Of a stretch of 64,000 nucleotides of DNA, positions 50,855 through 63,060 are shown piece by piece. The stretch is taken from contig NC_044495.1 of NCBI RefSeq assembly GCF_902362185.1, forward strand, positions 60,954,889 through 61,018,888. The letters are read 5' to 3'. Source of the stretch: Chanos chanos. Its lineage: Eukaryota > Chordata > Actinopteri > Gonorynchiformes > Chanidae. The position numbers and the translations under genes were made by a program. Position 1 is the stretch's first letter. Each line of letters begins with the position of its first letter. Under the pieces are notes generated by a model. It did no database searches. It saw nothing but the letters and a program-made list of their open reading frames with translations, and was not told the DNA's origin.

Positions 50855-53114
50855 ATGGTAAGATTTTTATCACTTTCTTTCTTTGTTGTTTTATCCTTCG
50901 GATGTTTTCCAAAGACTTGAATTTGCCTTGAATGTCAAAAAATGAGTTTTTAAAAATACATTAGCTTCTACTATGGTCATAAATAGATGCAAACAGAATA
51001 TTTTAGGTTGAAATTTTGACTTCTTGTAGCAGTCTGATACAAAAATGTTGGTAGCACTTTACAGATCTGTAATTATAGGGTTATGATGTGGTAATACTAT
51101 GGTAATAAGTTGTACTTATCCATAGATTAAATGGTAATATCCTAGTTGTTTCTAAATAATAAGTCAGTCATTTTAGGGGTAACAAGTTAGAAATAAAATG
51201 GAAAACTAATGGTAATAGTTGTAATTATTCACATTCAAAGTCCATTCAATGGCAGTTTCCTACTTGTTACCAAATACACAGGTAAATATCGAGAAAACAA
51301 GTCAGTAATAAAATGACAGAATAATGGTAACAAGTTGTAATTATTTGTGAATAAAATATTAACTTTCCAGTTGTTACTAAATAATTATTAACTCTTGCAG
51401 TAATAACTAAGTATAACTGAAGAATTCATCTGTAATTGTTGTATAATTTTTACATTTTAAGGGATGAAATGTTCAGCTCTGATAGCATAATATCTGATTA
51501 ACCAACATATCACACTAATTCTTTTAAATGCCTATAGGGTTATTACCCCAAAACATATCAAGGATCTCTACTGAAATCATGTTGTATCAGGGCTGTGAAA
51601 TACTAATGTACCTGTTTCCACTTTGTTTCCTACCGGTTATGTCTTTAAACGGTCAGGTGAAGCATGATGTACAAACACAGAATGGACTGTAATTCCAGTG
51701 AAATGAAATGGTATTGGAGCTGTAAAAAACTTACTTGTTATTATGTTAGCTTTACATGTAGTCCTACCTACAGACAAGTGTTGTTACCCAGAAATCAATG
51801 AGGTGAATAAGCTGGTGTTCCTTTCTCCAAGGAAAGATAAACAGGTTGTACAAAGAGATATACTGTGTGATTTTGAAATGGTGTAAAACTGTGTTGTTAC
51901 CAGGTAACACAAAGGGAACAGGTGATGTTGTAGTTTTTCAGCGCTGATTCCATGTAATATCAGTTTGTTTACCTCACTGATTCCTTGGGTAACAACATCA
52001 ACATGAGAGCTGATGTGTATCTCTTTTTTCTCCTCTCACTCTCTCTCCTGCAGAAATCTCTGGCTCTCATTCTCATTCTTTGTGCCATGCTGCCACTGAC
52101 TCAAGCAGCGTGTTACTTCAAAGAGTTAAAACCAGGTAGAGTTCAAACCAACGGCTCTATTAATGAACAAACTGTTTAGCTTATTAATGATGTTCTGCAT
52201 TTGATCACTATAAAACTAGTGCTAACCCAAAAACAGAAGGATGGTGTGAATGAGTAAGATTCAGTTAAAGTAATAATTTCCTTCCATTTTCTGTTTTGGG
52301 AAAGCAGAGCCTTTTTACTGTGTCAGAACACAAAGCTGAGACGTATGACTGACATGTTGTGCCTTTTCCTGTTTGGTTTGGTCAGTCTGCATGTGTACAT
52401 AAGCATAAACCTTTGAACACACCAGAGTAAACTACCACTGTTTGGAATCTGGAGGATATGTCTAGTTTGCAAACTACAGCCACGATAGTGATAAAAAATG
52501 TTGCAATGCCAAGTGGTTGATAGTCAAACCAGCCGAGATACACAAAGTTTCCAGGGTCAAGGTTGTAATTAGCACACATTGATCAGAAGAAAACAATCTC
52601 TTCCTGGCTCTTTTTCCAGGAATGACCCGCTGCCAGGATGATGTGGATAAGACCTGGCATGCTGTAGGATCCTCCTGGAGAAACAGCAAATGCCAGGACT
52701 GCACATGTGAAAGATGCTGTGATGGGTGAGTTCTGATTCCCACAGACAGACACACAGAGATGCCAATATGTCATTATGATCAAATATGACTGGCAGAAGA
52801 CAAAAACAAACAAACAAACAAAAAGACTAAAAACAAAACAAAAGAAAAAACAAAACTAAACAAAACAGATTTTGCCCACATGACATTTTACTGTGTGAAT
52901 TAAACGAACGAAATGGGAAGACTGTACGGGTGTTTAAGTTGAATGATTTCAAATTAAAAGCTCTTCTCATTTCTCTCTTTTTTTTTGCAGGATGCCAAAG
53001 GTCATGCCTTCTGCTGGCTGTAAAGTGGAGTATGATTATCAGACATGTACTTTTAGGGTTTTCAACCCGAGGGATCCCTCTGCAGTGTGTTCACACGGTG
53101 CTGTTGGAAAGTGA
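50855..53114 (+). CDS. msmb: Beta-microseminoprotein-like secreted protein, gene D
   Basis: A secreted MSMB-family protein of 104 residues. Exons: 50855-50857 (ATG only), 52054-52135, 52620-52725, 52991-53114. The leader is identical to gene B's (KSLALILILCAMLPLTQA). The mature start differs (ACYFKELKPG), replacing FVTRL. Exon 3 has TRCQDDVDKTWHAV and CQDCTCERCC. Exon 4 has MPKVMPSAGCKVEYDYQTC and VCSHGAVGK. Ten cysteines are in the usual order. The gene is a mosaic: promoter and intron 1 follow gene C, including its insertion, while introns 2-3 and the 3' flank follow gene B. All splice sites are intact. Confidence 0.92.
51778..51998. mobile_element. Short foldback MITE in gene D intron 1 (copy of that in gene C)
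   Basis: Same inverted arms as at 40168-40386, so the insertion predates the C/D duplication. Confidence 0.7.
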
Positions 53115-53144
53115 TTATGTACCGGATACAGTGAATAACACCAC

Positions 53145-53150
53145 ATTAAA
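53145..53150 (+). terminator. Poly(A) signal ATTAAA of gene D
   Basis: ATTAAA, 30 bp after the stop codon. Confidence 0.65.
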
Positions 53151-53889
53151 GATCTCACAATGACAGAACTGTCTTGAAGACTCATTCTCTGATTATCTTC
53201 CTCACAAAACCTACATGCACAACCGACGGATCATTCTTTCAATCATGTTCAACCAGTGTGTGTTAGATAATGTGTACAAGCCAGTCAGTATAAGACGTAG
53301 TATCACACCCAAATCTCATACAGACATGGTTGTGCAAATCCAGATGCTTAAAGAAATCAAAAGTTGTCAATACCAGCTGACCAGATTTTCAGCAAAAATA
53401 GGACTTTTTTGGGGGGAAAAGGAGGAGAGTACTTTTATTTTGTAAAATATAACTACACTATACTCCACCACCTCTCTGATTTCCTGCTTCACAACTGTTC
53501 TTTTCACTCCCATCTCTCATACACACACTTGTTTTCCAAGTAGTAGAGAAAAGGTATATTGTTTCATAAAAACTGTTATATTCAAGTGTTAATCATCAAC
53601 AGAATTTTTTAAAAATACAAACTGGGGTAAGTAGTCACTGTTGAGCCTGGCACAGACAGTGAAGTTGAACTGGTGTCTTAGGCACCATGTCCACAGACAC
53701 CTGAGACTATACATCATAACGAGGGGAATATGAATGATGAGGACAAAGGCCATTACCTTTAGTACCTTTAGTAGACAGAAAGAGCCAAGAAACAACAAGT
53801 ATGGAAATGCTGAATATATAAAGACTGAATATGTAGCCCAGTTTGATAGTGCATAAACTGGGCAGATACAATACACTCAGCACTATGTC

Positions 53890-54022
53890 TCAGATACGTT
53901 ACCACTCGGTGGTGGCCAGTGTTCTGGTTTATACTGTAGTGTTCTGGGACAACAGAGTGAGAGCAGCAGATGCCAACAGAATCAACAAGCTCATCAGGAA
54001 GGAAAAAGAAACCAACAAATGA
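53890..54022 (+). mobile_element. LINE ORF2 C-terminal fragment (L2/Rex1-like)
   Basis: One frame reads YHSVVASVLVYTVVFWDN, then RVRAADANRINKLIRK, and ends at TGA 54020-54022. This matches the SVVASVLFYAVVCWG and ADANRLNKLIRKA signature near the C-terminus of fish L2-like reverse-transcriptase proteins. Only about 40 codons remain. Confidence 0.72.
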
Positions 54023-54705
54023 ACTAAAAAAACTGCTGAACCTTTTTTGCCACTAGATGGCAGTGCAACTTCATTAGCTCTCAGCTGTCACTCAGAATCA
54101 TTGTCTTGCCCTTTCCTGTGTTTCTCAGAGGGTGGAAAGTTTTTTGTCCGGAGTCAGAGGATAAGAGACACTATACCACAGCACTCTCCAGAGCTCTCTT
54201 GAGTTTACACATACAGACACATACACCCACACACATACACATACACATACTCACACACACACACACACATGCGTATGCACACATACGCTCTCAGTGCACT
54301 AAAGAGACATTCTCCAAGAGACGGACAAGTGTCTGCCTTTTGCATTCAGTTGCATGCAGATATATAAGTGTGAGTGATTAAGTTAGTGTGCATGTTGCCT
54401 CAGAGTTTGTCTGAGTGGATAATTCACTGAAAAAGTTGCGGCTGGGTGACAGACAGACAGACAGACAGACGGACAGCTGTCTTACGTCTTTGCTTCAGTT
54501 TCCGAAGCACCACCAGGACCGAACTGAGGGAATGATCTTCCCTGAAGAGGATGGCTTAGTGGACTGAGAAGACTTGACTATAACAAAGGGATATCTGCAG
54601 CATCTGGGAGAGCAGCTCTTCTCCAACAAACTTGAGACACCACCTCATTTTTTATGGTTTAAATTTTTGTTTAGAAGATACGTTTTACTACTTCTGACTG
54701 GGACC

Positions 54706-56100
54706 ATGTCGGTGTGCGTGTGGAAGGCATTAGGCATAGCTGTGTTTGCCTGTGGCGTGTGGGTGATTGTGGATGCTAATACAGGACAGAATCCCGAGAG
54801 AGGACCTGCTTCTCCCTCCTGCTACGGAGGTTTTGACCTCTACTTCGTTTTGGACAAGTGAGTGAGCCATTCTCCTTCTCTCTCTCTCTCCTTCTCTCTC
54901 TCTCTCTCTCTTCTTCCTCAGCTGTCCATCATTCTTAAATGGAGAGATTGTATCTGTGAAAACTCAGCTGGTTTTCGTGCGTGGCAGGTCGTTTTGCAGC
55001 CGGGCTCATTTGGACTGGAGAAAAACCTGCTTAGTCAAATGAGTTTCACTCTTTGAGATTCCTTCACGTTATAGTGGACTTTCATTTAAACAGCACCTAC
55101 TTTACCTCATCTAAGATCCAACAAAGGAAACTGAGCATTTAAAGGCAGGTTGGACAAATTAATCTTAGCACTGAAAAATGTTGATTTGTCTGTAAAAATG
55201 ATATTTTGATTGGATAGACGGTTTAATATGGCAGATTTCTATCAATAAGAAAACAAATTTCTCATATCTCTGTTAACTGCGAGAAAGGAAGTATGAATCT
55301 TCATCAGCAGGTTTCCATTACTTGACTTTTTGTAAGCTACTAAATAATGAATTCTCTGCTTTTGGGACACTAAGGTTGTTTTTTTTTTTTTTTTTTTTTT
55401 TCTTTTTTAAATCTAAGTCATATGCACTAGCGGTTTTGACTCTCGCTGGTTCATTGAGGTCATTTGAATTTGACTCTCTAGCACCACCTATTAGTGTGTC
55501 ACAAACAGACAACCTGGTGCCAAAACAACAGCGCTGATACAGGGAAACAGGGATGGATTCAGCAGCTGTTGTCAATGGAGAGCAACTGCTTGTCATCCTT
55601 CACTTAAACACAGGCAGCAAAAAAAGAGGCAAAGTATTAAACATTGCACCAGCCAACACCAAATGCCTTCGAAGTGTTGAGGGGAGTTGTTAGCTGCAAA
55701 CAGGGAAGCATATATGTTTTTGTTCTATTCCTCCTGGACTGTTGAGTCACAGAGGATCAAACAAAAACAAAGACATGATGACTACATCAACAGTCAGATG
55801 CACAGATGGAGAATCAATTACATATATGCCTTTAAAACCCATCACTGCAGAGCATGGTTTACCTGTTCCTAAACCAAGCACACACACACACACACACACA
55901 CACGTACATCTATACACACACATGCACAACCCCCCCCACACACACAAATACACACTCACATGCAAAGACACACAAACATGCACACGCACATGCACACACA
56001 CACACACACACGCACATGCACACGCATACACACACGTATGCACATGTACACACATGCAAACTTGCACACATACATACATATATTCCCATGCGCACATGTG

Positions 56101-56160
<60 letters not shown>

Positions 56161-56295
56161 GACACATACACAAACATACATGCACATGCATGCACACACA
56201 CGCACACATACACACACACGCAAACATACACACATACATACATATATTCCCATGCACACATGTGCCCACACACACACACATGCACACACGCACGT

Positions 56296-56347
<52 letters not shown>

Positions 56348-59300
56348 TGGCTTGTGTTAAAGTTTAGATACATACACATCTCTGTCAGTGCTATGACACT
56401 TTTGATTTGAATTGTTTCTGCACTTACATGTGGACCTGACAGAGTCTCCAGTCTATAAATACTTCATCATTATCATCATCATCATCATGATTCCAACTCC
56501 AACTTGCTGTGTTTTTGTTGGCGGGACCCACTATTTTGCCAAGATGTTCATATATTGTTTTAACCTAAGCCTGTTTTCCTGACATTTCTTCCCCCCTCTA
56601 CTGCATCTGATCTTCGTCAAAAGATTAAAAAAAAAAATGAGCTCAGTTTTTCTGTATAACAAGCACATGTAAGACTCTATTTCCAGGGAACTTCATCATT
56701 CTCAGAATGCCTCTTCCCCTTGTTCTGCTGTGTGATGGACTATCACCACTCATCATATAGTCATGTAGTCGACTGGTGATTTGAAAAAGCTTTTTTTCAG
56801 GGCAAACCAGATGCACAGCTGGTCAGAGTCTGACAGACAGACAGACAGAGGCAGAGAATAGAATCACATCTGGCACTGACTTGATGCTGCATCACGTTAG
56901 AACCTAAATATGGCCACTCTGATTGGACACATTTATCGGTTGCTCCAGTCTGCTCCCGGTCCGCCCACTTTTCATCTTTAAATGATGACATCACTCGCAT
57001 AAAGACAGCTCAAGAGAATCTCCCAGTCTCTACATTTCTGCTTCATGCAGACATATCAACTAGTGTCAGCTTATATGGTTTGCATATGTGAAATACATTT
57101 TTTTCCCCCGTAGTTCTATGTGTGTAAGATTGTAAAAGGCTGAGATGGGTTAAATCCACATGTTAGAATTTGACTGGCTATACCAATCAGCTGTAACAGT
57201 GCTGCATATTGGGGTCTCTGACCTACTTATACAGGTCTCACAGAAAATATGATGGGTGTGTGTATGTGTGTGAGTGTGTGTGTGTGTGAGTGTGAGAGTG
57301 TGTGTGTGTGTGTGTATTTATTTAGGTACCCTGATTTTTTTTAAAAAAGCAAATGCAGAGAAGAGGCCATGTGTGACGGTACATTTCCACATATCAGTTT
57401 TGGATCTGTAGCGGAATAAGCTTTCGGCTAGCAGAGCTTAGCTGTGTGGTGTTTTTAGGGGTAATTTCAGTTCATTACAGTTGTGGTAAGTGTGCAGTGT
57501 AGTAACTATGCTTGTGGAGTCTGTAGTGCTCCAGTTTATGGCTATGGCTTTGGCAGGTCAAGCCAACCTCTGGTTGGATGAGCGGCTGAGTGCTTCTGAA
57601 CGGCTTTGACGTTTATTGTTCTAGAGAATTCTGCCGAGATTCCACTTTTTAGCGTGACGCAATCTTTGGCACTTTGCGTCTCATGACTAGTGCAAAGTGA
57701 AGTAGCATTAGGAATACAGCCTTATTGACCTGAGCACTGACATTTATATGAATCATTCCTCAAATCTGCCGGGTGGAGCCCAAGTAAGACAATACAAAGG
57801 CTCTAATATTCAAGAATGAAATGGACTGAAGCAAACCTGTCATTTGAGACAGACATGTTTTAGTTTTGTGGAGAGACAGAAACCAAGTGCAGAGAAGACT
57901 AGGTCTGGTTTGGTAGAGACCTGTTTTGGTAGAAATCTGGTTTGGTGGGCACCTGCATTGGTAAAGGGACAGCCCTAGTTTGGTGGAGACCTGGTTTGGT
58001 GGAGAGGTTCAGACCTGGTTCTATAGAAAACTGGTGGAGGCTTGCTTTTTTTTTTTAGATCTGGTATGGCAAAGACCTTGTTTGTTAGAAATCTTGTTTG
58101 GCAGAGAACTGGTTTGGTAAAGATCTGGTTTGGCAAAGACCTGGTTCGTTAGAGATCTTGTACGGCAGAGAACTGGTTTGGTCAAGATCTGGTTTGGCAG
58201 AGACCAGCAAGTTCAGCATTCCCAGGGTATGTTTTCGTTAGCTGGCTTGACAAACCCTAACAACTGCAGTCACGGATAAGCAATGTCAAGACGGTGGTTA
58301 CAAAGTCGTTAAGTCAACCCAGGGTTTCCAAATCTAGCTATGGGCGTGTTCATGTCGAAGGGGCGGTGTTGACAGCAGATGACCAATCACAGACATGTAA
58401 AGGTCTAGAGCAGCATCTATCACTCAAGAAGAACAAACCATAATCTACGTCAGAGGGGGCCATGTTGAGGGGGAAAAAACTCAGAGATTTCGAGAATAAA
58501 GTTGTAATATTATGAGAATAAAGTCGTACTTTTACGAGAAAAAAGTCAGAATGTTACGAGAATACTGTCGTAACTTTAGGCTGTTATTTTTAGAGGGGAA
58601 ATATCAGAAGAGCAGCCCGCTGCCTGCGTTAAACAGAGGAACGTAGAGCATCTTGTGAAGTTATACTTTTAGTACAGGTTTCACAAATAATGAAACACTT
58701 AATCTTTTGGCACATCAGCACAACATTATCATAAGTATCAGACAAACAGCAGTTGCCAGAAGCTCAGGCTTCCACTGACTCTCCTCTCGCCCGTTTTGTT
58801 AGTTGCTGGTAACATATTTTCCTAAACATTATGGGGGTTTTTATCTCATAATATTACGACTTTATTCTTGAAATCTCAGAATTATTCCCCTCAATGTGGC
58901 CCTAACTCTCCATTGTAATAATCCTTAACAAATATGAGGACTTTAAATCTGTAATACAGGTTAAAAGCAACAGTTGCTGCAGCCAAAGGAAATCTGGCAA
59001 AAAAAAATAGCAGACTGCATGAACGTGTAAATTAACAGGCTTATCACTGCCCCATCATTAAGGTACGAGTAGATCTGAGTATAATCACAGTTGTGTGTTA
59101 CATGAAATTAATGGGTTAAACCTAAAGTTACTTCGCTAACCCCCAAATCCTGCTTCATAATTCAGGCCCTTGGTTTGGTAGAGATCTTGTTTGGCAGAGA
59201 ACTGTTTTCTTAGAGATCTTGTTTGGCAGAGAACTGGTTTGGTAGAGATCTTGTTTGGCAGAGAACTGGTTTGGTAGATTGTCTGTTACAGACCTGGTTT

Positions 59301-60215
59301 GGTGGACACGAGGAGAGAGTTGGAAGCAAAAGGAGAGGAGGTCATTCTATGTCCAGTTAACAAATTCAGCCACACGCCATTATACTGGCCGTGTACTGCA
59401 CAGTAAGAAAATTCATCCGTCTCAACGCTGCAGAGTTGGAACTTGCACTTTCACACTGTCTTATCACTACGTTTCAGCTAGTGGTACCTAGAGGCTGTTT
59501 TATAAACACAAGCAAGCTATTACGAGTAATCACTGCAATGTAAATACACACTGGGGAAATTAAAATGTAGTTGCATTTGTAATAACATGCTAATACGCAT
59601 ATTGTAACATAAGACATGATTCAATCATCTGTCTGTGTCTGCTGTGATGTAATATTTATCGTTTGGCAAGAGTGGTAAAAAAGTCCTCATCTTTTCAAAA
59701 TTCAAAGTATTTCACTCATTGTGTATTAACTTATAGATTTAATGCCCCCCAAAGCTCATTAATTAAACCTAATACACTTTTCAATGTATAAATTTGGTAG
59801 GAAGTGACGGGATGGCTTTAAATTATTCGACGAGTTCATCCAAGTTTACCTCTTATGAAATACCGTCTGTCTCTGTTTACAGTGTTTACAGTGGCACTTT
59901 CTGAGGCTAAACACCAATGGCATGTTGTGTATCTGCCTTTTTCTGCACGAGCCTCCGAAACCCCCGTGCCATTGGTCAGTGTTGTAGTGTAGACTTGGCC
60001 TCAGACCAGAACGCCGCAGCTGTCTGTCTGTCTATCTGTCTAGTCACTTCTTTGTCATCTCTTTTCCTCTTTGTGTCTGTTGAACCTGTTCCCCATTAGC
60101 TCCAGATGTGCCAAACTCTCGACTGCTCTGGCTTCTGTACAAACTCCTCAAACTGCAGAGGGAAAGTGGATGCAGAAAGAGGGAGACAAAGAGAGATAAA
60201 GAGAGAGCGACAGAA

Positions 60216-60255
<40 letters not shown>

Positions 60256-62884
60256 GGGGGGGGGATGTCATATGATTTCCTAAATTACCAGTATTATCCA
60301 AATGGGTCATGCAAATCACACCCATACACTCTCACCAAATTGCTCATTGATCCAAAATGAGATATGGACCCTGGGAGAATGGTCCTAGATCTTCGATAGT
60401 GTCATTTGACAAATGACAGCTATTAGAGATTAATAAGAGAATGTTTAAAACAATACAGATTAAAATCCTACATCATCCAGGAATTGCTCTTTAATTCACG
60501 AAATCCATCATATTTTGGACAAATTGCATTTTCAGTGTTTTTCTTTTTTCTATTTAATGGAGCTGAAAAAAGCAAGTTCCAGATATTAGACCAATTTAAA
60601 CTTTGGTCCACATATGTTTTCAAGTCAGGTCAATAAATTCACAGAGTAGTCGAAACAGTTGGCACATGAACATCCAGGCATATCATATCATATCATATCA
60701 TATCATATCATATCATATCATATCATATCACATCATATCATTGGCACTTGACATGTGCGTTGTTTGTCACATGGCCGGGGATGGTAAACCTGCGGTCAAG
60801 AGGATTTATGCTGCGGTTACTATGGCAATGCATCGGGAATCCATTTCCGGCTCTCCGTGGTTTCCTATGTACATGCGCTTGGTAATTATGCAGTCAAACA
60901 ATCAAAACGCTCACCCGTAATGAATTTGCAGAAAGAATGAACTGTAAACAAACTAAAGGAAATGGGTTTCACATTTACACAAACATTAAAACTCCCCACC
61001 GCTGCCTGGAGATGGAAATGCAGCCAAACTGTCATTATGGCCAGACGATTGCCCTCGCGTCATAAAGTTATGCAGCACAGTTTCAGGATGATGATGTCAC
61101 GGCTCAGCATCCCTCTTTGGGTTCTCTTGTTCTTTGTTGACATGAGAAAAAGCACAGCCACCCAGCTGGATTTGGAACACGGGAAGCCGAGCAAGACGCC
61201 ATGGTGGAAGCGACGGGAAAGGTTAAAACAGGCGGTGGTTTTGGGTTGTTATGAAAAATTAAACAGGGGCTAAATAAGGGTTTCTAGGTTTATAGTACAC
61301 ATTGTGTCAAACGTGGCCGCTAATCTGGAGTCACCACGTTCAAAGCTTTCAAACTTTCTGCGATGTGACATTCAGCATAGAATCACAGAGGTGTAAAAAC
61401 TCAAAGTAGTGACACAGCGTCGGGATGTCTTTTTCTCCCAGCATTGCGTTTAGAGGCCAAAATCAGCGCATCTCCACGTCACATTGTGCTACATTTGAAT
61501 GAATGATGGGGCTTAGGACATGTGATCTGAGCGTATTCACAATCAATCTGTGACTTTCTCAGATTAGAATAAACACACGGCTGGTGTCTAGTTGTGCATG
61601 CCTCCTAAATGACCAGAGTTTGTAAAAGTCTATGCCACAACAGCACAGTAAGTGATTCTGTCAGTCCTGTGAGGTTGCAGAGCGTATCATTACTCAGCCT
61701 AATCTGCTCTCCTGGACCAGTGCCCTGGAAGAGAAAGACAACACAGAGCGGCCGAGAACAGACCGGTCAACAACCTCTTCATTCATACCCACTCAATTCT
61801 CAAACACTGAAAATGTGTCTTCCTGCTCTCTCTTTCCCTCTCTCTCTCTCTCTCTTTACAGATCTGGAAGTGTTGAGCATCATTGGAATGAAATCTATAG
61901 CTTCGTGGAACATCTGGCACAAAAATTTATAAGGTAATAAAATAAAATAAAATAAAAGAGATACTTTTTTTTTTTTTTTTGCTTTGGCGTGATGACAAGG
62001 AAGAGACAGTTAGCATGATCAAAGTGTCGACATGAGATTGAAGACTTTTAACCAGCTTTCATAAGATCACTGATCTGCTGAAGGAATGGCTTTATTTCAC
62101 ACGCAGAATTGTCCCAAAGTCTCAGCTGTCACATTTTTTTAAACAAACCGAAAACTGAGGTCAACGCAGTGGTTTATCAGAAGTCCACGTGCTTGTAAGC
62201 TGCGTTAAACGACTTGCATGCAAATCACTGAACCGCCTGTGAGGATCAAATTGTCTAAACGGGTTTAAAAAAAAACCTCACAAATGATCAACACATGGAC
62301 AGCATGCAATAAATAAACAAACAAACAAATAAATAAATTGTAAAAACAGCACACAAACACTGGAGTACAAAAAAAAAATATTTGTTTGTGGATGATACTT
62401 TGAGGGAATGAAAACAGAACTTCCAGGCTAAATAAAGTCTAGATAACTTTTGCCGTGTCCTTCAAACTCATTAATCAGGAAAACTGTGTGTACGCATCCA
62501 AATTTAGACGATGCATGATTCAACACTGGGAGTCACAACTCTTAAAAAGTCTTTTCCTTTTCTGTGTACGATATTCTCCAGATGTTAGTGGCTTTGTGCA
62601 CTTTTTAATAGCACTTGTATTTTCAAACAGCTGACTTGATTATGTAAGTATCTACAGATCTTCCACGTCTGGTCAGAATTATTCATGAGAAACAGAATAC
62701 AGCTTCCGTGTTACGCTTCCACACCATCCTGAATTTGTCTTTCCCACAGTTGTCCTGGCGAAGCCAAGCTTTTCTTATTTCACATAAACTGCCTGTGTCT
62801 GTTTCTCCCCAGTCCACAGTTACGTATGTCCTTCATCGTGTTTTCCACTGAGGGGCGGATCCTGATGCGTCTGACAGAGGATCG
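54706..62884 (+). CDS. antxr1: ANTXR1 (tumor endothelial marker 8), first three coding exons
   Basis: ANTXR1 is a type I membrane receptor whose extracellular von Willebrand A domain binds collagen and other matrix ligands. Exons: 54706-54857, 61862-61933 and 62813-62884. The last two are 72 bp each and all phases agree. A signal peptide ([15 protein letters not shown]) is followed by the [13 protein letters not shown] block typical of ANTXR1; ANTXR2 has a different lead-in, as remembered. The MIDAS metal site DxSxS is Asp50-Lys-Ser-Gly-Ser54, split by intron 1. Exon 2 gives [18 protein letters not shown] and exon 3 [14 protein letters not shown] and LMRLTEDR, close to human. The remaining exons lie beyond the right edge. 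Intron 1 is 7.0 kb and repeat-rich. Confidence 0.95.
55878..56346. repeat. (CA)n-rich array, 0.47 kb, in antxr1 intron 1
   Basis: CA repeats with CATG, CGCA and ATAC interruptions. A segment with ATACATACATATATTCCCATG occurs twice (about 56070 and 56232), so part of the array was duplicated. Long open frames on both strands are artefacts. Confidence 0.95.
57901..58205. repeat. Degenerate minisatellite, left part (TTTGGTAGAGATCTGG type)
   Basis: Units of about 18-19 bp, such as TCTGGTTTGGCAGAGA, with much variation. The array resumes at 59170. Confidence 0.85.
58206..59169. mobile_element. Insertion within the antxr1 intron minisatellite (about 0.96 kb)
   Basis: Non-repeat sequence separates the two parts of the same minisatellite and contains the foldback at 58450-58910. 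The ends could not be assigned to a family. Confidence 0.55.
58450..58910. mobile_element. Foldback/MITE with about 68-bp inverted arms
   Basis: The arms 58455-58523 and 58833-58902 are inverted copies with small indels. They begin GGGCCAYRTTGAGGGG and pass through TAATATTATGAGA. The left part repeats a GAGAATAAAGTYGTAA motif. No coding sequence. Confidence 0.75.
59170..59305. repeat. Degenerate minisatellite, right part
   Basis: TTGGTAGAGATCTTGTTTGG and CAGAGAACTGG units, more regular than the left part. Confidence 0.85.
59306..61861 (+). other. Remainder of antxr1 intron 1
   Basis: No exon recognised. It holds a GA tract (60178-60251) and a pure TATCA pentanucleotide array. It ends in a (CT)n run that forms the pyrimidine tract of the exon 2 acceptor. 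Confidence 0.6.
60676..60741. repeat. (TATCA)n pentanucleotide microsatellite, about 13 units
   Basis: Pure ATATC repeats with one CACAT variant near the right end. Confidence 0.95.
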
Positions 62885-63060
62885 GTGGGTATACATGGAG
62901 CATTCACCCTGACAACATCATATAACACCACACCAAACCCAAAAGACCCCTAAAATACTTCACTGTATGCAGCAAAGGTTTGATTTTCACAGTGTAAAAT
63001 ATCCTAGAGTAGTGTCCTAAAGTAGAGTAGAGTTCTTTTCAGAGTTACTCTACATGCTAT

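Noticed and set aside
53215-53445. 76-codon frame conserved between 34803-35033 and 53215-53445
   Set aside because: Conservation reflects the recent segmental duplication of the gene 3' flank, as non-coding bases around it are equally conserved.
55742-56410. 222-codon open frame (and 210 codons on the other strand)
   Set aside because: It consists of translated CA/TG repeat (His-Thr or Cys-Val runs), so it is a low-complexity artefact without a domain or splice context.
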